Notes: a model not told the origin generated them from the sequence alone. A DNA stretch of 64,000 nt from Acanthosepion esculentum (GCA_964036315.1 OZ038500.1:58080946-58144945), one strand, 5' to 3'; counted from the stretch's first letter, positions 1 to 10,790 are shown. Numbers and translations are program-made.

Positions 1-299
1 AGTAGTCAAAAGTAGAAAAGCTCTGTCTGCTGCTAGTACACAGAGCATGTTTAAGGTTGTAGCTGGGCTCCAGGAAGGAAATACTTGTAACAGCTAAGGC
101 GGAATTAGATAGATAGCTAACATTATAGTGTAATGACTCTGTATCCAAATCCACGTCATTATCAGCCAAGCCATTTAGGTTACCGTCCAAGCTTACTTGA
201 GACTAGGCGTTGCATGCGTACATCTGGCAAGATGCACTTATTTTTTAGGGTATCTTTTTAGGAAAAACGGAAAATAGGGTACCTGAAATTTCAGATCGG

Positions 300-755
300 A
301 CTAATTGTTTATTGCTGGCATATCTGGGCTGGAGCTAGCCAATCCCCTCTTTACAATCTTCACAGCGTTCCAAATTGGTTACGCAGCCTTGCGGGTGATG
401 ACTTATTTTTCACTCTGCAGTCCGTTTCGCACTGACGAAACGTCGCAAGTCTTTCTCTACTCTATCCTTATTTCCATGACAAATGTCCGAACAAACAAAA
501 TTCTTTACATCCGCCAGTTCAGACCGTTACAGCTAAATCGCGACATGCCAACTAAACTGGCACAAATCCTCATTTTTGGTGGGGTGGAGGATTTTATTTT
601 TATGGAAGAAGTTCCATTTCGAAATTTAATTCCAGGGAGGGGACGTTACTTGGTAGAACAGGCTCCCGATAGGATGCTTCCTTTGACCACTACTAATCTT
701 GCCCTCTTCAAATCTAGAGTCAGATATTATTTATCCTACATATCGTTATAATCTT
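300..755 (+). pseudogene. CR1/Jockey-like LINE reverse-transcriptase C-terminal fragment
   Basis: Translation shows the pieces expected near the end of a CR1/Jockey-type RT: a CWHIWAGA block, then SHRRNVASLSLLY-like residues (one stop inside), then FKSRV near the C-terminus. Established family knowledge: this tail (HIWAGA / HRRNVASLSLFY / RLWNSLP / FKSRVNRH) follows the RT palm and thumb. Frames change at least twice and no start, endonuclease or palm motif is present, so it is a dead 5'-truncated copy. It is a different subfamily from the copies at 8.4, 29.8 and 44 kb. Confidence 0.6.
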
Positions 756-1309
756 GCTTCCTCTCCGTATATTTATGCAACAACTACATTCGGCCTTGTT
801 TGTTTCTTGTGCCTTGAGTTGGGAGAACAACAGTTGAAAAGGAATACAATGCAAAGTAAATCTGGAATAGAATTCTTTAAAATGGAACGCTACTAATGGC
901 ACTGTAGCATAATATTAGGACAATAGTTTGGGTTAATTCTCTGTTTGGAATTCTCTCTAACAAACAACGCTGCTATCATCCTCAGATTTCCAATTTTCAT
1001 ATCTGCACGCAAACTATAATCTCGCTTTCCAATTTTTGATCGATGTGAGAGGCTTTTTCCATGAACCCCCTGTCATTCTTGACAAAATATAAACATTAAC
1101 TCAAGAACGGGAGAAAAAACCCGATACATTTTACAGCAACAAAAAATTATTTTGTATTTTATTTTTCAGGGATGGGTACCAATTTCGTAGAAAGCGTGTT
1201 TCGTAGATTTAAAAAAAAATACGAGGCAATATAAAGATATTGAAAAGGGAAAAAGGAAACTAAAGATACAGCGAAAATCCTTTTATTTTATGAAAAAAAA
1301 AAAACTGTT
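756..1309. other. No recognisable feature
   Basis: AT-rich sequence with short poly-A runs. I see no motif, TIR, tRNA-like box or sustained coding signal on either strand. Confidence 0.4.
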
Positions 1310-1625
1310 GTCAGCTGTAATATTTCTATCTGTAAAGTGAAGTGCCAAAAAATGTAGGTACAGGCGACTAATATCACGCAAGCCCTTCCTTCTCTTGAAT
1401 AATGGCAGCTATACGACACTGCTCGAAGACGGTGTTGTAGTTATTACGTTGGTGTACTTATCCATTTAAGTTAGACGGTTGTCCATGAATGAGCTGCTTG
1501 CTAGATGTTGCTGCAAGTCAGTTATTGATATCTGAAACATGCTCCATATAAGCTCAATGAGGTTTAAATCTGGCGAGCGTAGAATGTCCCGGGGACTAGT
1601 TTTGCCGCACCTCTGCGCACTAAGT
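1310..1625 (-). pseudogene. Tc1-like transposase C-terminal remnant
   Basis: The minus strand reads an SPDLNLIELIW block, the signature around the third catalytic acidic residue of Tc1-family DD34E transposases, followed by a leucine/glutamine-rich tail ending after a stop. Stops interrupt the frame and no N-terminal HTH or TIR was found. The motif is short, so family assignment is secure only to Tc1/mariner level. Confidence 0.5.
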
Positions 1626-2769
1626 GAAAATAACGTTAAATATCACCGCCAGTAAACATGGTAGCTATAAAAGATAGAAGAGATCAATCTATATCACAAT
1701 TGCCAAGAGATGTGTCACTTAAAATAGTTGTCCTTACTGACTCCAACAGAGAACAATCCACGCCATTACACAATCCTTACCGATTTGCAAAAAACCCTGA
1801 CGGCCTGTTGTATCTCTAGCATAATGTGGTCTCCTTCCTCCACGAATTTAACAGTTTGTTTAAAAGATGTGTAAACTTGATTCTGTTAAGTAAAAGTCTA
1901 TCAAACTATTATTTTTTTAGAGAATTGTATTTTTGCTATGACTTCCTCATTTCGACCTTTGAGGTCCGATACAGGAAAACAAAGGAAGTCGTTTTGATTG
2001 GTTAGAACTAGCGTGAGAATGTTAGATGATAGAAGGGGATTTCAGGGAGTTAACTTTTACACATCATATAATGTAGACGTGTTTTTTTTTTTTTTTTTTT
2101 TTTTTTAGCTCCAGTTGAATGTGATAGAGACACCCTATTTGTTAGTTAAAAATATACACGTCGACATGTTAAATAAAATAGGTAAGTTTTAAAATTCCCT
2201 TTGCTGATGCCGCTCTTTCATTTCCGAACACCAAAAACAGGAGAAGATGAGAGAAAGAGAGAAAGCAAAATTATTATTATGAAATCGACCCCGTCACCAA
2301 GACCAAACCCTGAAGTGGGGGAACTAACAACAATTCAACTTTGACCGAGCAACACGGCGACAATCTTCCATTGACGATTGGCATAGCTTAGGCGCGTTAA
2401 CCGATTTCTTTGTTAATAAGGTTATACATTTTGTTGGATTACGGGTCAAGCGGCACCAACGTTGAATTGGGGGGCGGGTTAACATTTTATTCGAAATTCA
2501 CTTTCATGGGTTGGGGTGGGGTATATGACCGTGAGTCTTCGGCGACCCTGTTCTTTAATTGTCAAGTTTTGCCGATGTAAAGTCAGAATTGCCATAGTTC
2601 TATTATATTCTTTATTCTATCGCCTGAAAAAACCCTGCTGCATTTGTGTTGTATCTCGTGTTTTCGAGATAACAGAGTGAAATAAATAAGGAAGACAAGC
2701 TCGTAGGTAAGTAATAAAATAGAACATTTTCTACTACTACACGAAGGTACACTTAGCAACTGACCTAAT
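1626..2769. other. Unassigned intergenic stretch with poly-T run
   Basis: Contains a run of about 23 T at 2083-2106, which could be the reversed tail of a retroposed element. No coding or structural feature can be supported in the rest. Confidence 0.35.
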
Positions 2770-3100
2770 GCTAACTCGGTATTTACCCGAGCTCCTCACA
2801 GAGCAAGATGCGGCACAAGGCCGGTACAACGTGAGTTTTTCCTAGTCTGTAGGCCCGGGCAAAAAATTCCTCGTAGATCCCGTAATAACAGGGTTGAGTT
2901 TGTGTATCTCCCCACACGAGACTCTGCTCTTCGGCATAGGCTCCTCTGGGTTCCTCTCTCCCCGAAGGTAGAGAGATTGACAAGCACTAAGAGCTAACTC
3001 GGTATTTACCCGAGCTCCACACAGAGCGGGATGTGGCACAAGGCCAGTTTTACGTGAATTTTTCCGAGCCCGTAGGCATAGTGAAAAATTGAACTCACAC
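2770..3100 (+). repeat. SINE-like direct repeat pair carrying GGCACAAGGCC
   Basis: The block beginning CTAACTCGGTATTTACCCGA occurs near 2770 and again near 2994, each followed about 30 bases later by GCGGCACAAGGCC or GTGGCACAAGGCC. The spacing is about 225 bp. The GGCACAAGGCC motif recurs at 33143 and 54477 in different contexts and is one I recall from cephalopod SINEs. The second copy runs directly into the tRNA-like element at 3103. Confidence 0.5.
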
Positions 3101-3102
3101 TC

Positions 3103-3421
3103 AAGGACACGTGGCACAGTTGATAAAGGCGTTAGTTAGATCCAGTGACATTACCCAAAGAGTGTGATTTCAATACCTGATTAAGGTTGTGGAGAAATTG
3201 GAGAGGGGAATTAACAGGATATAACTGATGACTGACATCCATTAGACATGTCAGGTGGAACTAGAACAGTCTACACTAGCGAGGGAAATAAAGGGTTCAG
3301 TTCGACATTCCAACCACCTGAAGAGAGTACAACGGTCGAAACGTTGTGATGAATATGGCAACAAATATGAGGACAATAGTCCGAATAATTTAAATAGTCG
3401 AAATATGCCTTTTAAAATTTA
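3103..3421 (+). mobile_element. Family B tRNA-like/hammerhead-like retroelement, copy 1
   Basis: The element begins GGACACGTGGCACAGTTGAT, an Arg-tRNA-like 5' part with an A-box-like TGGCACAGTTG, but its B-box region is eroded. About 130 bases on comes CTGAAGA (3318-3324) and GAAA (3338-3341), the spacing of a hammerhead core. Part of stem II is missing relative to the copies at 6.4 and 46.5 kb, so this copy is probably inactive. The tail matches the others up to about 3415. Confidence 0.55.
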
Positions 3422-3429
3422 AGTACAGT

Positions 3430-3905
3430 ATTAGGAAACAGGAAAATGTAATTGGGAACAAATAAAAGAATACTGACCTGTAATATCAGCACTTCTATAC
3501 GGCAATGGATGCTGGACCACCTCATCACAGATGAAGAAGTGACCAGACGCAACGAAAATGTTGTCCTACAGAAGCCTGATGAGAATGGCATGGACTGAAC
3601 ACGTGTAAGAAGACAACGTTATAGAGAAAATGAACAAAAATGACACTTTAATTTAATATCAGAAAAAGGGCACTTGAAATTTCTAGGGCGCATAATGAGG
3701 AAAGAGGGTTTGGAAAAGTTGCTACTCAAAGGATATACTGAATTCAAGAGGGACAGAAGAAAGCAGAAAATAGCCCACCGGACGAGACTGTGTAAATGGT
3801 TGCTCAAAGAATCATTAGAAGTTATATCAAAAAGAGAAAATTTAGTAACAGTTTCAAAGAACAGAAAGTTGTTGAGGGCTATGACCATCCATATTCTTAA
3901 CTGAT
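3430..3905 (+). pseudogene. RTE-like LINE, C-terminal domain fragment
   Basis: Frames read RQWMLDHL...DEEVTRRNENVVLQ, then KFLGRIMRKEGLEKLLLKGY, then SKNRKLLRAMTIHILN. These align by eye with the C-terminal region of animal RTE-type retrotransposons (usual form LEFLGHIMRKEGLE ... RKLWRAMIAHVL). Two frameshifts and the lack of RT motifs show it is a 5'-truncated pseudogene. The last 76 residues remain open in one frame at 3674-3904. Confidence 0.65.
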
Positions 3906-3934
3906 AATACACATAGATGTAAAGGCCAGTAGTA

Positions 3935-4030
3935 AGAAAGAAGATGACCATCAACTGTAAGAAAAAAGAATGTATAGTCGTAAGCCAAAAAAAACAGTCT
4001 AAAATGTGTACTACAAATTCGAAAATATAT
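3935..4030 (+). pseudogene. RTE-like LINE, 5' half of a copy split by a LINE insertion
   Basis: Reads MTINCKKKECIVVS followed by KMCTTN, matching the linker after the YADD box of RTE reverse transcriptases (compare the equivalent region at 17.98 kb). Coding similarity stops at about 4030, where a minus-strand CR1/Jockey tail begins, and resumes at about 4880. I read this as one RTE copy interrupted by a later LINE insertion. Confidence 0.55.
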
Positions 4031-4800
4031 ATTTTTTTTAGCATTTCACACCAAGCAAGGCTGGAAGCCACTAGCATGCAAGGGGTTACAGAAGATTTGG
4101 AGAGAGAGCAGATAGGAGTGATAGAGAAAAGGATGTGGTGAAGGATTGTGGATAGATCAAGGCAAGGGGTTACAGAAGATTTGGAGCGAGAGCATATAGG
4201 AGTGATAGAGGAAAGGATGTGGAGAAGGATAGTGGATAGATCAAGGCAAGGGGTTACAGTAGATTTGGAGCAAGAGCAGATAGGAGTGATAGAGGAAAGG
4301 ATGTGGAGAAGGATAGTGGATAGATCAAGGCAAGGGGTTACAGCCGATTTGAAGCGAGAGCAGATAGGAGTGATAGAGGAAAGGATGTGGAAAAGGATAG
4401 TGGATAGATCAAGGCAAGGGGTTACAGTAGATTTGAAGCGAGAGCAGATAGGAGTGGTAGAAGACAGGATGTGGAGAAGGATAGTAGATAGATCAAGGCA
4501 ACTGGAGATGTCGATTGACGTTACATTTGAATAGTTGGAGATTATAGTTGTCAGGGAAACAGAAATAAGGAATGGAGTTCCACGGGCGAGAGGTGCGAGA
4601 TATGAAGCTATTAGAGTAGAAGAGACGTCTACATTAAACAGTTTCAACAGTGAAAGGGTGGGAGTGGGATGCCAGCCTCGTAGAACGCTTGAATTCATGA
4701 AGCCTGGGAACCAGCGAAAGCGGCTCATCGGAGCAATTAGCGTGAAAGTATTTGTAAAAAAGACAGAGAGATGCGACGGCGCGTCTGAAAGCTATTTAAA
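4031..4800 (-). mobile_element. 5'-truncated CR1/Jockey-like LINE with five-unit 3'-UTR tandem array
   Basis: On the minus strand, RT C-terminal coding (frameshifted; NVDVSSTLIASYLAPLARGT in a shifted frame, corresponding to the RLWNSLP region) spans about 4797-4510. Then come five 84-bp repeats at 4502-4068 and a terminal block ending with AAAAAAA at about 4032. Near-identical RT and 3'-UTR occur at 8.4, 10.8 and 29.8 kb. The open frames across both strands here are a by-product of the 84-bp unit (28 codons), not evidence of a protein. Confidence 0.7.
4068..4502 (-). repeat. 84-bp minisatellite, five units, inside a LINE 3' UTR
   Basis: The phrase AGGGGTTACAG recurs at 4080, 4164, 4248, 4332 and 4416, an exact 84-base period. 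Units differ by a few substitutions. The same unit is present about twice in the LINE copies at 8.9-9.06 kb and 29.75-29.93 kb and once at 10.92-11.04 kb. Confidence 0.9.
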
Positions 4801-4869
4801 TAACTGTCTCGTGTTCTACGAAAGAACGGAAAATGAGGCACCGTTATCTGAAGTTGCATTTCATCCGAG

Positions 4870-5380
4870 AAATCCACCATCCAAAATCTCAGCAAAGTAT
4901 TAAGAAACAGGAAAACTTCGTCCGACACAAAAGAAAGAATACTGAACGGCTATGTAATATCAGCTGTACTATATTGCATTAAAGACTAGACAATCTTCTC
5001 ACAGGGGAAGATATGGCAATATATATATATATCTACAGTAGCCTTATGAGAATACCGTAGACTGGTCATGGGAGTAACAATTATTATGTCATATGGAGAA
5101 AAACTAAACAAAAATGATGTTTATACTTAGAATCAGAATGTTGAATTTGTTTGTACATATAATGGGAAGGAATGCTTGGAGAATTTGACACTCACGGGAA
5201 ATTTTGAAGGCATGGGAAAAACAACGGATACCCTACCCAACGAACTTGTGTAAATGGACAGCAGAACCTGTATTGGGATGGATAGTAACGAAATCAATGT
5301 TGCTAAGAGCTACACACTATAGAAAGATTTTGAAAGTCATGATCACATAATTCCTGAAGAGATATGGTTCGGAAAAGAAA
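4870..5380 (+). pseudogene. RTE-like LINE, 3' half resuming after the insertion
   Basis: Resumes with LSKVLRNRKTSSDTKERILN and YVISAVLYC in adjacent frames, the segment expected shortly after the block at 3943-4030. It then decays through VHIMGRN (a degenerate LGHIMRK) to about 5380. Several frameshifts. Order and orientation agree with one RTE copy interrupted at about 4030. Confidence 0.55.
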
Positions 5381-5936
5381 ATGTCGAAGCTATATTAATT
5401 TATACGCATAATCCTGTATAAATTGAATCACATTCATGGTGTTACAATTTTTTCATTCATTTTATAATGTTTATATATAAAGCATATTGATATAGTGTTG
5501 AGTGTCTTCCACTCATATGTTGTAAATATAGAATTAGGGTATCTTTGCCTCATCATCTTGGTTTTCCACGAGTTCTATTTCCAGGTACCTTATCACTGTG
5601 ACCCAATAGAGCGAACATTACACTAGTTCAAAGTATTTTTGAATCATAAATGATTTCCTTCCTTCTTCAAAATATTAAACTACAATGGCATCTTATTTAA
5701 TTATATATGCCCCATTATGTGCAACGACTTCTTACCACTTAGCAGGCAGATCTCCGACACCTTTTGTGTAAAATGCTCCAGGTTTTGATCGACGAACTTT
5801 TTAATCTGGTTTTCGTTAGCGGAGGTTTCTCCCTTCAAAGTGTTTTGTAGCGAACCTAAAACGTAATAATCGATTGCTCAGGCGAATACGATGGGTTGGG
5901 TAACTAAGAGCACAAGTCCATTTATATTTTCCTATT
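5381..5936. other. No recognisable feature
   Basis: AT-rich sequence without coding or repeat signals that I can name. It forms the left flank of the family B insertion. Confidence 0.35.
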
Positions 5937-6185
5937 CAATCCACTTTATTTGCATTATTGGGACTATTGTCCTCATCTTTGTCGCCATTTTTATTACAAC
6001 GTTTCGGCCGTTATACGCTCCAGACTTCTTCAGGTGGTTGGAATGTCGAACTGAACCCTTTATGTCGCTCACTGCAGTAGGCTGTTCTAGTTCCACGTGC
6101 CTTGTTTAATGGAAGTCAGTTGTCAGTTATCTCCTATTTATTCCCCTCGCTATGTTCTCCACTGCCTTACCCGGGTATTGAACTC

Positions 6186-6262
6186 AAGGACACATGGCAC
6201 AATGGATAAAGGCGTTAGTTAGATCCAGTGGCAGGACACAAAGAGTGTGAGTTCAATACCCG
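6186..6262 (+). promoter_or_regulatory. Arg-tRNA-like Pol III type-2 promoter of family B
   Basis: GGACACATGGCACAATGGAT resembles the 5' half of an arthropod/mollusc Arg-tRNA. A-box-like TGGCACAATGG is at 6195-6205 and B-box-like AGTTCAATACC (10 of 11 to GGTTCRANNCC) at 6250-6260. No complete cloverleaf forms, so it is a retroposed tRNA derivative and not a tRNA gene. Confidence 0.65.
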
Positions 6263-6392
6263 GTTAAGGCAGTGCAGAACTTGGAGCGGGGAATTAACAG
6301 GAGATAACTGACAACTGACTTTCATTAAACATGGCACGTGGAACTAGAACAGTTTGCCCCAGTGAGCGAAATAAAGGGTTCAGTTCGACATT

Positions 6393-6440
6393 CCAACCAC
6401 CTGAAGAATGCCGGAGTGTACAACGGCCGAAACGTTGTAA
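6393..6440 (+). ncRNA. Hammerhead-like core, family B
   Basis: CTGAAGA (fits CUGANGA) at 6401-6407, a GCCG/CGGC stem II, then GAAA at 6429-6432 followed by ACGTT. Stem III is only the minimal ACGT palindrome and stem I is about 3 bp, so activity is doubtful. One extra base separates the core from stem II. Conserved core and spacing in the copies at 46.5 kb and (minus) 6.0 kb support common descent from a hammerhead. Confidence 0.45.
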
Positions 6441-6527
6441 TAAAAATGTCGACAAAGATGAGGACAATAGTGCGAATAATGTAAATAGTGTACATAATAC
6501 CTTACCTCAGAAGTATAGATAGATACG

Positions 6528-7080
6528 CAATCCACTGTGTACGCTGCCACTAGCGTGAAAAGATAAAGTTAGTTTAGTGTACTCCGCATACGATTAATAG
6601 TTGCGATGATAAATTTGTCAACATAATTAGTTCCCCAAAACGGATATTAGTATATTTTATCAGCCAGCAATAGTTTACCGGCTATTTAGTTTTAGGAAGA
6701 ATAATGCGTTTTAGCCTTCCAGTAGTACACAGAGTACTAATGTTAGCATTAGCGTAGCCATTGATATACTAACGCTGAATGCGAATAGAGAAAGACGAGA
6801 GACGCGACCGTAACCAACAAAACATTTAATAAGGCAAACAACTTACATACATATATTAAAAGGATTTACGTATGTCCCAAAACAAATGATTGTTCATGTT
6901 GTCGCAAAGGAACCAGGATGTTTACAGAACGAGAACAAAGAAATAACATACCAAATTTATGGCCTTTTGTCATCCGCGGATAAGTGAATAGAAATTACTT
7001 TTTTTCTCCACGCTAGGCTGTGCACATGTTGACCAGTTTCCACGTGTGTGGACGCCCTGGTGGTCAGGAAGGTAAAGAGA
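6528..7080 (+). repeat. Long direct repeat, copy 1
   Basis: About 553 bp, closely matching 7413-7936 from CAATCCACT through GGTAAAGAGA. Copy 1 carries a 26-bp insertion near 6710-6736 (ends ACACAGAG) absent from copy 2. No open reading frame. Termini lack TG...CA, so an LTR identity is not supported. Confidence 0.85.
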
Positions 7081-7214
7081 GCGTGGTGGCACTTGTAGGA
7101 CATTGTGGCCTTCGCAGGGCATATGATTGTCTTGGTGTGTCAACCAGTTTAGAAAGAAAACTCTGAACTCACAATCAACCCGTGGCAGATGGGCATATTA
7201 CTGCTGCAATGGCT

Positions 7215-7412
7215 TTGGGACATGGTGGTCCTCGTAGGTCATGGGGGCCCTAATAGAACCTGGTGGCCCTCATAGAAGATGGTGGCCCCCTTAGGACGTG
7301 GTGGCCCTCGTAGTATATAGTGGCTCTAGTAGGACATGGTGGGACTCGTAGAACATGGAGGCTCTTGTAGGGCTTGGTTGCGTACGTAGGACATGGTGTC
7401 CCTCGTAGGACA
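7215..7412 (+). repeat. Minisatellite, about 20-22-bp GC-rich unit
   Basis: Degenerate repeats of a unit like ACATGGTGGCCCTCGTAGG, about nine in a row, with weaker copies from 7085. It separates the two long direct repeats and is clearly GC-richer than its surroundings. Confidence 0.8.
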
Positions 7413-7936
7413 CAATCCACTTTGTACGCTGCCACTAGCGGGGAAAGATAAAGTTAGTTTAGTGTACTCCACATACGATTAATAGTTGCAAAGATAAATT
7501 TGTCAACATAATTAGTTCCCCAAAACGGATATTAGTATATTTTATCAGCCAGCAATAGTTTACCGGCTATTTAGTTTTAGGAAGAATAATGCGTACTAAT
7601 ATTAACATTAGCGTAGCCATTGATACACTAACGCTGAATGCGAATATAGAAAGACGAGAGACGCGACCGTAACAAACAAAACACTTATTAAGGCAAACAA
7701 CTTACATAGACATATTAAAAAGATTTACACATGTCCCAAAACAAATGATTGTTCATACTGTCCAAGAGACGAGAATGTTTACAGAACGAGAACAAAGAAA
7801 TAACATACACACTTTATGGCCTTTGACCGTCCGTAGATAAGTGAATAGAAATTACTTTTTTTCTTTCTCTAGGCCGTGCACATGTTGTCCAGTTTCCACG
7901 TGTGTGGACGCCCTGGTGGTGAGGAAGGTAAAGAGA
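7413..7936 (+). repeat. Long direct repeat, copy 2
   Basis: Counterpart of 6528-7080. Here CAATCCACT is not interrupted by a family B element, so it resembles the empty site. Followed by CCGTT-CCTCAAAA-AACGG, a small hairpin not found after copy 1. Confidence 0.85.
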
Positions 7937-8369
7937 CCGTTCCTCAAAAAACGGAAGCAAAAAGAAAAAAGGGACAGAAGAGTTTTCCTCTATAAAGGGG
8001 CCGAACTTCCATGAGCTCAACCAAAGGGAAAACAACTGCGGGCTCCATACACGGAAATTACGTATGAGTTAACCTAATAATTTCAAGGAGAATATCAAAG
8101 AGCGGAAGGAAATTCGTTTGGATTCTAAGAGTGGTTGTATTAGCTTTTTTACAGGAGTTCTATGATGATACATCTCTGATGTGTTTAGAATGCTTGAATT
8201 TGATTTGTAAGTTAGTAAGTCCAACCACACACTCTAACCCATATTAAGAAGCTTTAGACATATATACAATTGTGAACAGAATTATTCAACCACGCTTCAA
8301 TAATTACAAATAAAGCTCAAATTGTCATGGAAACTTTTTGTGCATTTGTTCACAAATGAGGAGATCCAC

Positions 8370-9075
8370 CGCAAGGAAAGTTGGCTCCCTGTGCCAGAGC
8401 CAGGAACTTTTTCTCCCCGGAATCGATCCTCCAAATCTATAAATCGACCATTCGCCCTTGCATGGAGTATTGCTGCCATATATGGTCTGTAGCCCCTGCT
8501 GTTTGCCTCAGGGTTCTTGATAAGATCCAGAGACGGATATGCAATGTAATTGGCCCTGATCTGTCATCTCGTCTGCAGTCGCTCTCTCACAGACGCGACG
8601 TTGCCTCGCTCTGTCTTTTTTACAAATACTTTCACGGTAATTGCTCCGATGAGCTGCTTTCGCTGGTTCCTAGGCCTCATGAATTTAAACGTCCTACGAG
8701 GCTGGCATCCCGTTCCCAGCCCTTCACCGTTGAAACTGTTAGATGTAGACGTCTCTTCTACTCCAATAGCTTCATGTCTCGCACATCTCGCCTGTGGAAC
8801 TCCCTTCCTTATTCCTGTTTCCCTGACAAATACAATCTCCAACTATTTAAGTGTAACGTCAATCGACATCTCCAGTTGCCTTGATCTATCCACATCCTTT
8901 CCCCTTTCATTCCTATCTGCTCTCGCTCCAAATCTTCTGTAACCCCCTTGCCTTGATCGATCCACTGTCTTTCTCCACATAATCTCCTTTACCAATCCTA
9001 CCTGCTCTTCCTCCAAACCTTCTGTAACCCCTTGCGTGTTAGTGGCTTCCAGCCTTGCTTGGGGTGATAGGCTTA
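8370..9075 (+). mobile_element. CR1/Jockey-like LINE, RT C-terminus plus 3' UTR
   Basis: One open frame (8381-8884, 167 aa) holds the RT tail: IYKSTIRPCMEYCCHIWS, LDKIQRRICNVIGPDLSSRL, then SRTSRLWNSLPYSCFPD and CNVNRHLQ before a stop. This is the best-preserved LINE tail in the window, but it lacks endonuclease and palm. The 3' UTR (8885-9075) has about two of the 84-bp units and ends GGTGATAGGCTTAAAAAAAA. The intact frame suggests a relatively recent 5'-truncated insertion. Confidence 0.8.
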
Positions 9076-9224
9076 AAAAAAAGGAAAGATAATGGATTTG
9101 AAAGAATGTGCAGTGAGGCCACAACAAAATGTTTTATTTTAATGTCAAACAATCATACAAGAACACCAAAACCATTTAACATAGGAACAAAGTACGGTCC
9201 ATCTTGCCTCAATAATCATTTACG

Positions 9225-9990
9225 TAACCTTTATTCTTGATTATTGACTTTGATCGTTCTTGTTGGTTCTTTACGAGATCATTACACACACTGATAGCTA
9301 TTTTGCTCCATTTTCCCTTGCCAATAGCTTCTAGCCCCCCCCCATAATTAGAAGAACTTCTTTCTCTTACTTCTTCAAATATACTCATAAATCTTCAATG
9401 GTTTTTAGGTCAGGACTTTGTGCAGGGTACAACAGTTAATTTTGCTGTCATCTAAGTATTTTGTAACAATTCGTGTTGTTTTTTTCTTTCTAGTCTTTGC
9501 TATATTAGAACCCCCAAGTGACGCTTCAAAGAGAACTTTCGTACACTTTGTTTTATATTTTTTAAGAATAGCCAAGTACGTCACTTTATCCATGATATCC
9601 TATACTCCTCGTCCAGAAGCGGTAACACATCCGCGTGTTTAATTGTACGAATGGGTTTTTTTTTGGGTGGGGGGGAGTGTGACCTTTATTCACTTTCCTC
9701 TATACATAAGGGGATTTCGTGTGACCAAATAATTCTAGGTTGATTTCATCTGACCATAAATCGTAGTAGTCCAGTATTTACTCCCATGTTCAAGATGGCT
9801 TCTCGCATAAGCTAATATGTATTTTAGATGTTTAAGCTTAAGCAAGTGAGTTTTCCTTGGGCGACAACCTCAAAGTCCTTATCATCACTGTCAGAATACC
9901 ACGCCCACGAGGTATTCTGACCAATCACTGACCATCCTGACTCTGCTTTCGCGTTCTGTAAATGAAACATTGTTTTTATTAAGAACAACG
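9225..9990 (-). pseudogene. Tc1-like transposase pseudogene
   Basis: On the minus strand, in shifting frames: a FMVR-NQPRIIWSH region, GCVTASGRGV, then AQSPDLKTIEDL. These correspond to the catalytic-core strands and the SPDLNPIENLW motif before the last catalytic residue in Tc1-type elements. Multiple stops and frameshifts. A conserved-looking 62-residue open block at 9405-9593 lies between the motifs. No TIR pair found. Confidence 0.55.
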
Positions 9991-10379
9991 TCTGATTTAT
10001 TTATTCAGACTTGATAGATGCAATAACTTAATGAAAATGTTTGCAAGATACAAAAGAAATTATATCACTTTTATTGATAAAAAAGATACTTGGAAAAGAA
10101 AGATTGTGTGGCGTATAAATTCTAATTTTGTAGCAGTAATTATTTTCACAATCTGCATTAATTATTAGATTTTCCTTTTTAGGGGATTGAGCAATTTTGT
10201 TTTTTTGTAAACGAAGTTAATTCTGAACATATGCTCTCATGAATGTTCAAAGCTGCTATTTAATTATCTTTGAGAATTACCGAATCCTTTCTTGGAAATA
10301 TCATTACAGTATCGTTCTGTTTTCATTTTCCGCGGTTTTTGAATTCAGTGTTTTTTTTTCTTTTAAATAAGTTGGCCTA

Positions 10380-10790
10380 TCAATGCTAGAGTGCTCAATC
10401 CACGTAGATGCTCGTATCAAGATAAACAGAAATAATTATTGTATTCTTGCCGATACATTTCCAGAGAGATACGGAACACTATCGAGAATGTTTAGGTTAA
10501 TGAGCATATTGCTCGAAGCCAACGTTCCAGCTTTTGCAAATAGCCAAATATTAGCCACTTTCCCAAGCAGATTTCGAAGACATCCAAATAATGGGATTGC
10601 GTTCAGCTACTTCAGATGTAAATCCAATAGAAACAATTGTGTTCAAATATAAAAGAGTTGCATACGAGAATGGAAAAGAGTATTCAAGCAATTGATATAT
10701 CATAGAAGCAACAAAAACCTGCTGCAAATATTGTAAAATCCAATACAAAACGTGCGGGCCCATCATTAAAAGAGAATTATATAAGAATCG
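10380..10790 (+). pseudogene. Possible Tc1-like transposase C-terminal remnant
   Basis: One frame reads SATSDVNPIETI followed by KYKRVAYENG, resembling SPDLNPIENLW...K of Tc1 transposases. The rest is too degraded to align. The 89-residue open frame at 10383-10652 is in another frame and gives no recognisable protein. Confidence 0.35.

Larger units (their letters stand above)
5946..6527 (+). mobile_element. Family B tRNA-like/hammerhead-like element, inverted partial copy plus full copy, TSD-bounded
   Basis: Two copies of the unit stand head to head. A minus-strand partial copy (5946-6185) is truncated at its B-box, directly followed by a plus-strand full copy (6186-6527). The nonanucleotide CAATCCACT occurs at 5937-5945 and 6528-6536, consistent with a 9-bp target-site duplication. 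Penelope-like insertions are known for partial inverted copies and variable TSDs. No protein is encoded. Hammerhead-like cores occur in both halves (plus: CTGAAGA 6401, GAAA 6429; minus: 6033 and 6005). Confidence 0.65.

Noticed and set aside
4068..4502. CRISPR-like regular repeats
   Set aside because: Units are contiguous 84-bp repeats without unique spacers, in a eukaryotic LINE 3' UTR.
3619..4728. A 369-codon minus-strand open frame, the longest in the window, with tandem 28-residue repeats
   Set aside because: It is the translation of a LINE RT tail in the wrong frame plus an 84-bp 3'-UTR minisatellite; the opposite strand is open for the same reason.
6186..6262. Arg-tRNA gene
   Set aside because: A and B boxes are present but the acceptor, D and anticodon arms do not fold; the sequence is repeated inside a mobile family.
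6528..7936. LTR retrotransposon (two direct repeats)
   Set aside because: Internal region is only 332 bp of minisatellite, termini lack TG...CA, and there is no primer-binding site or polypurine tract.
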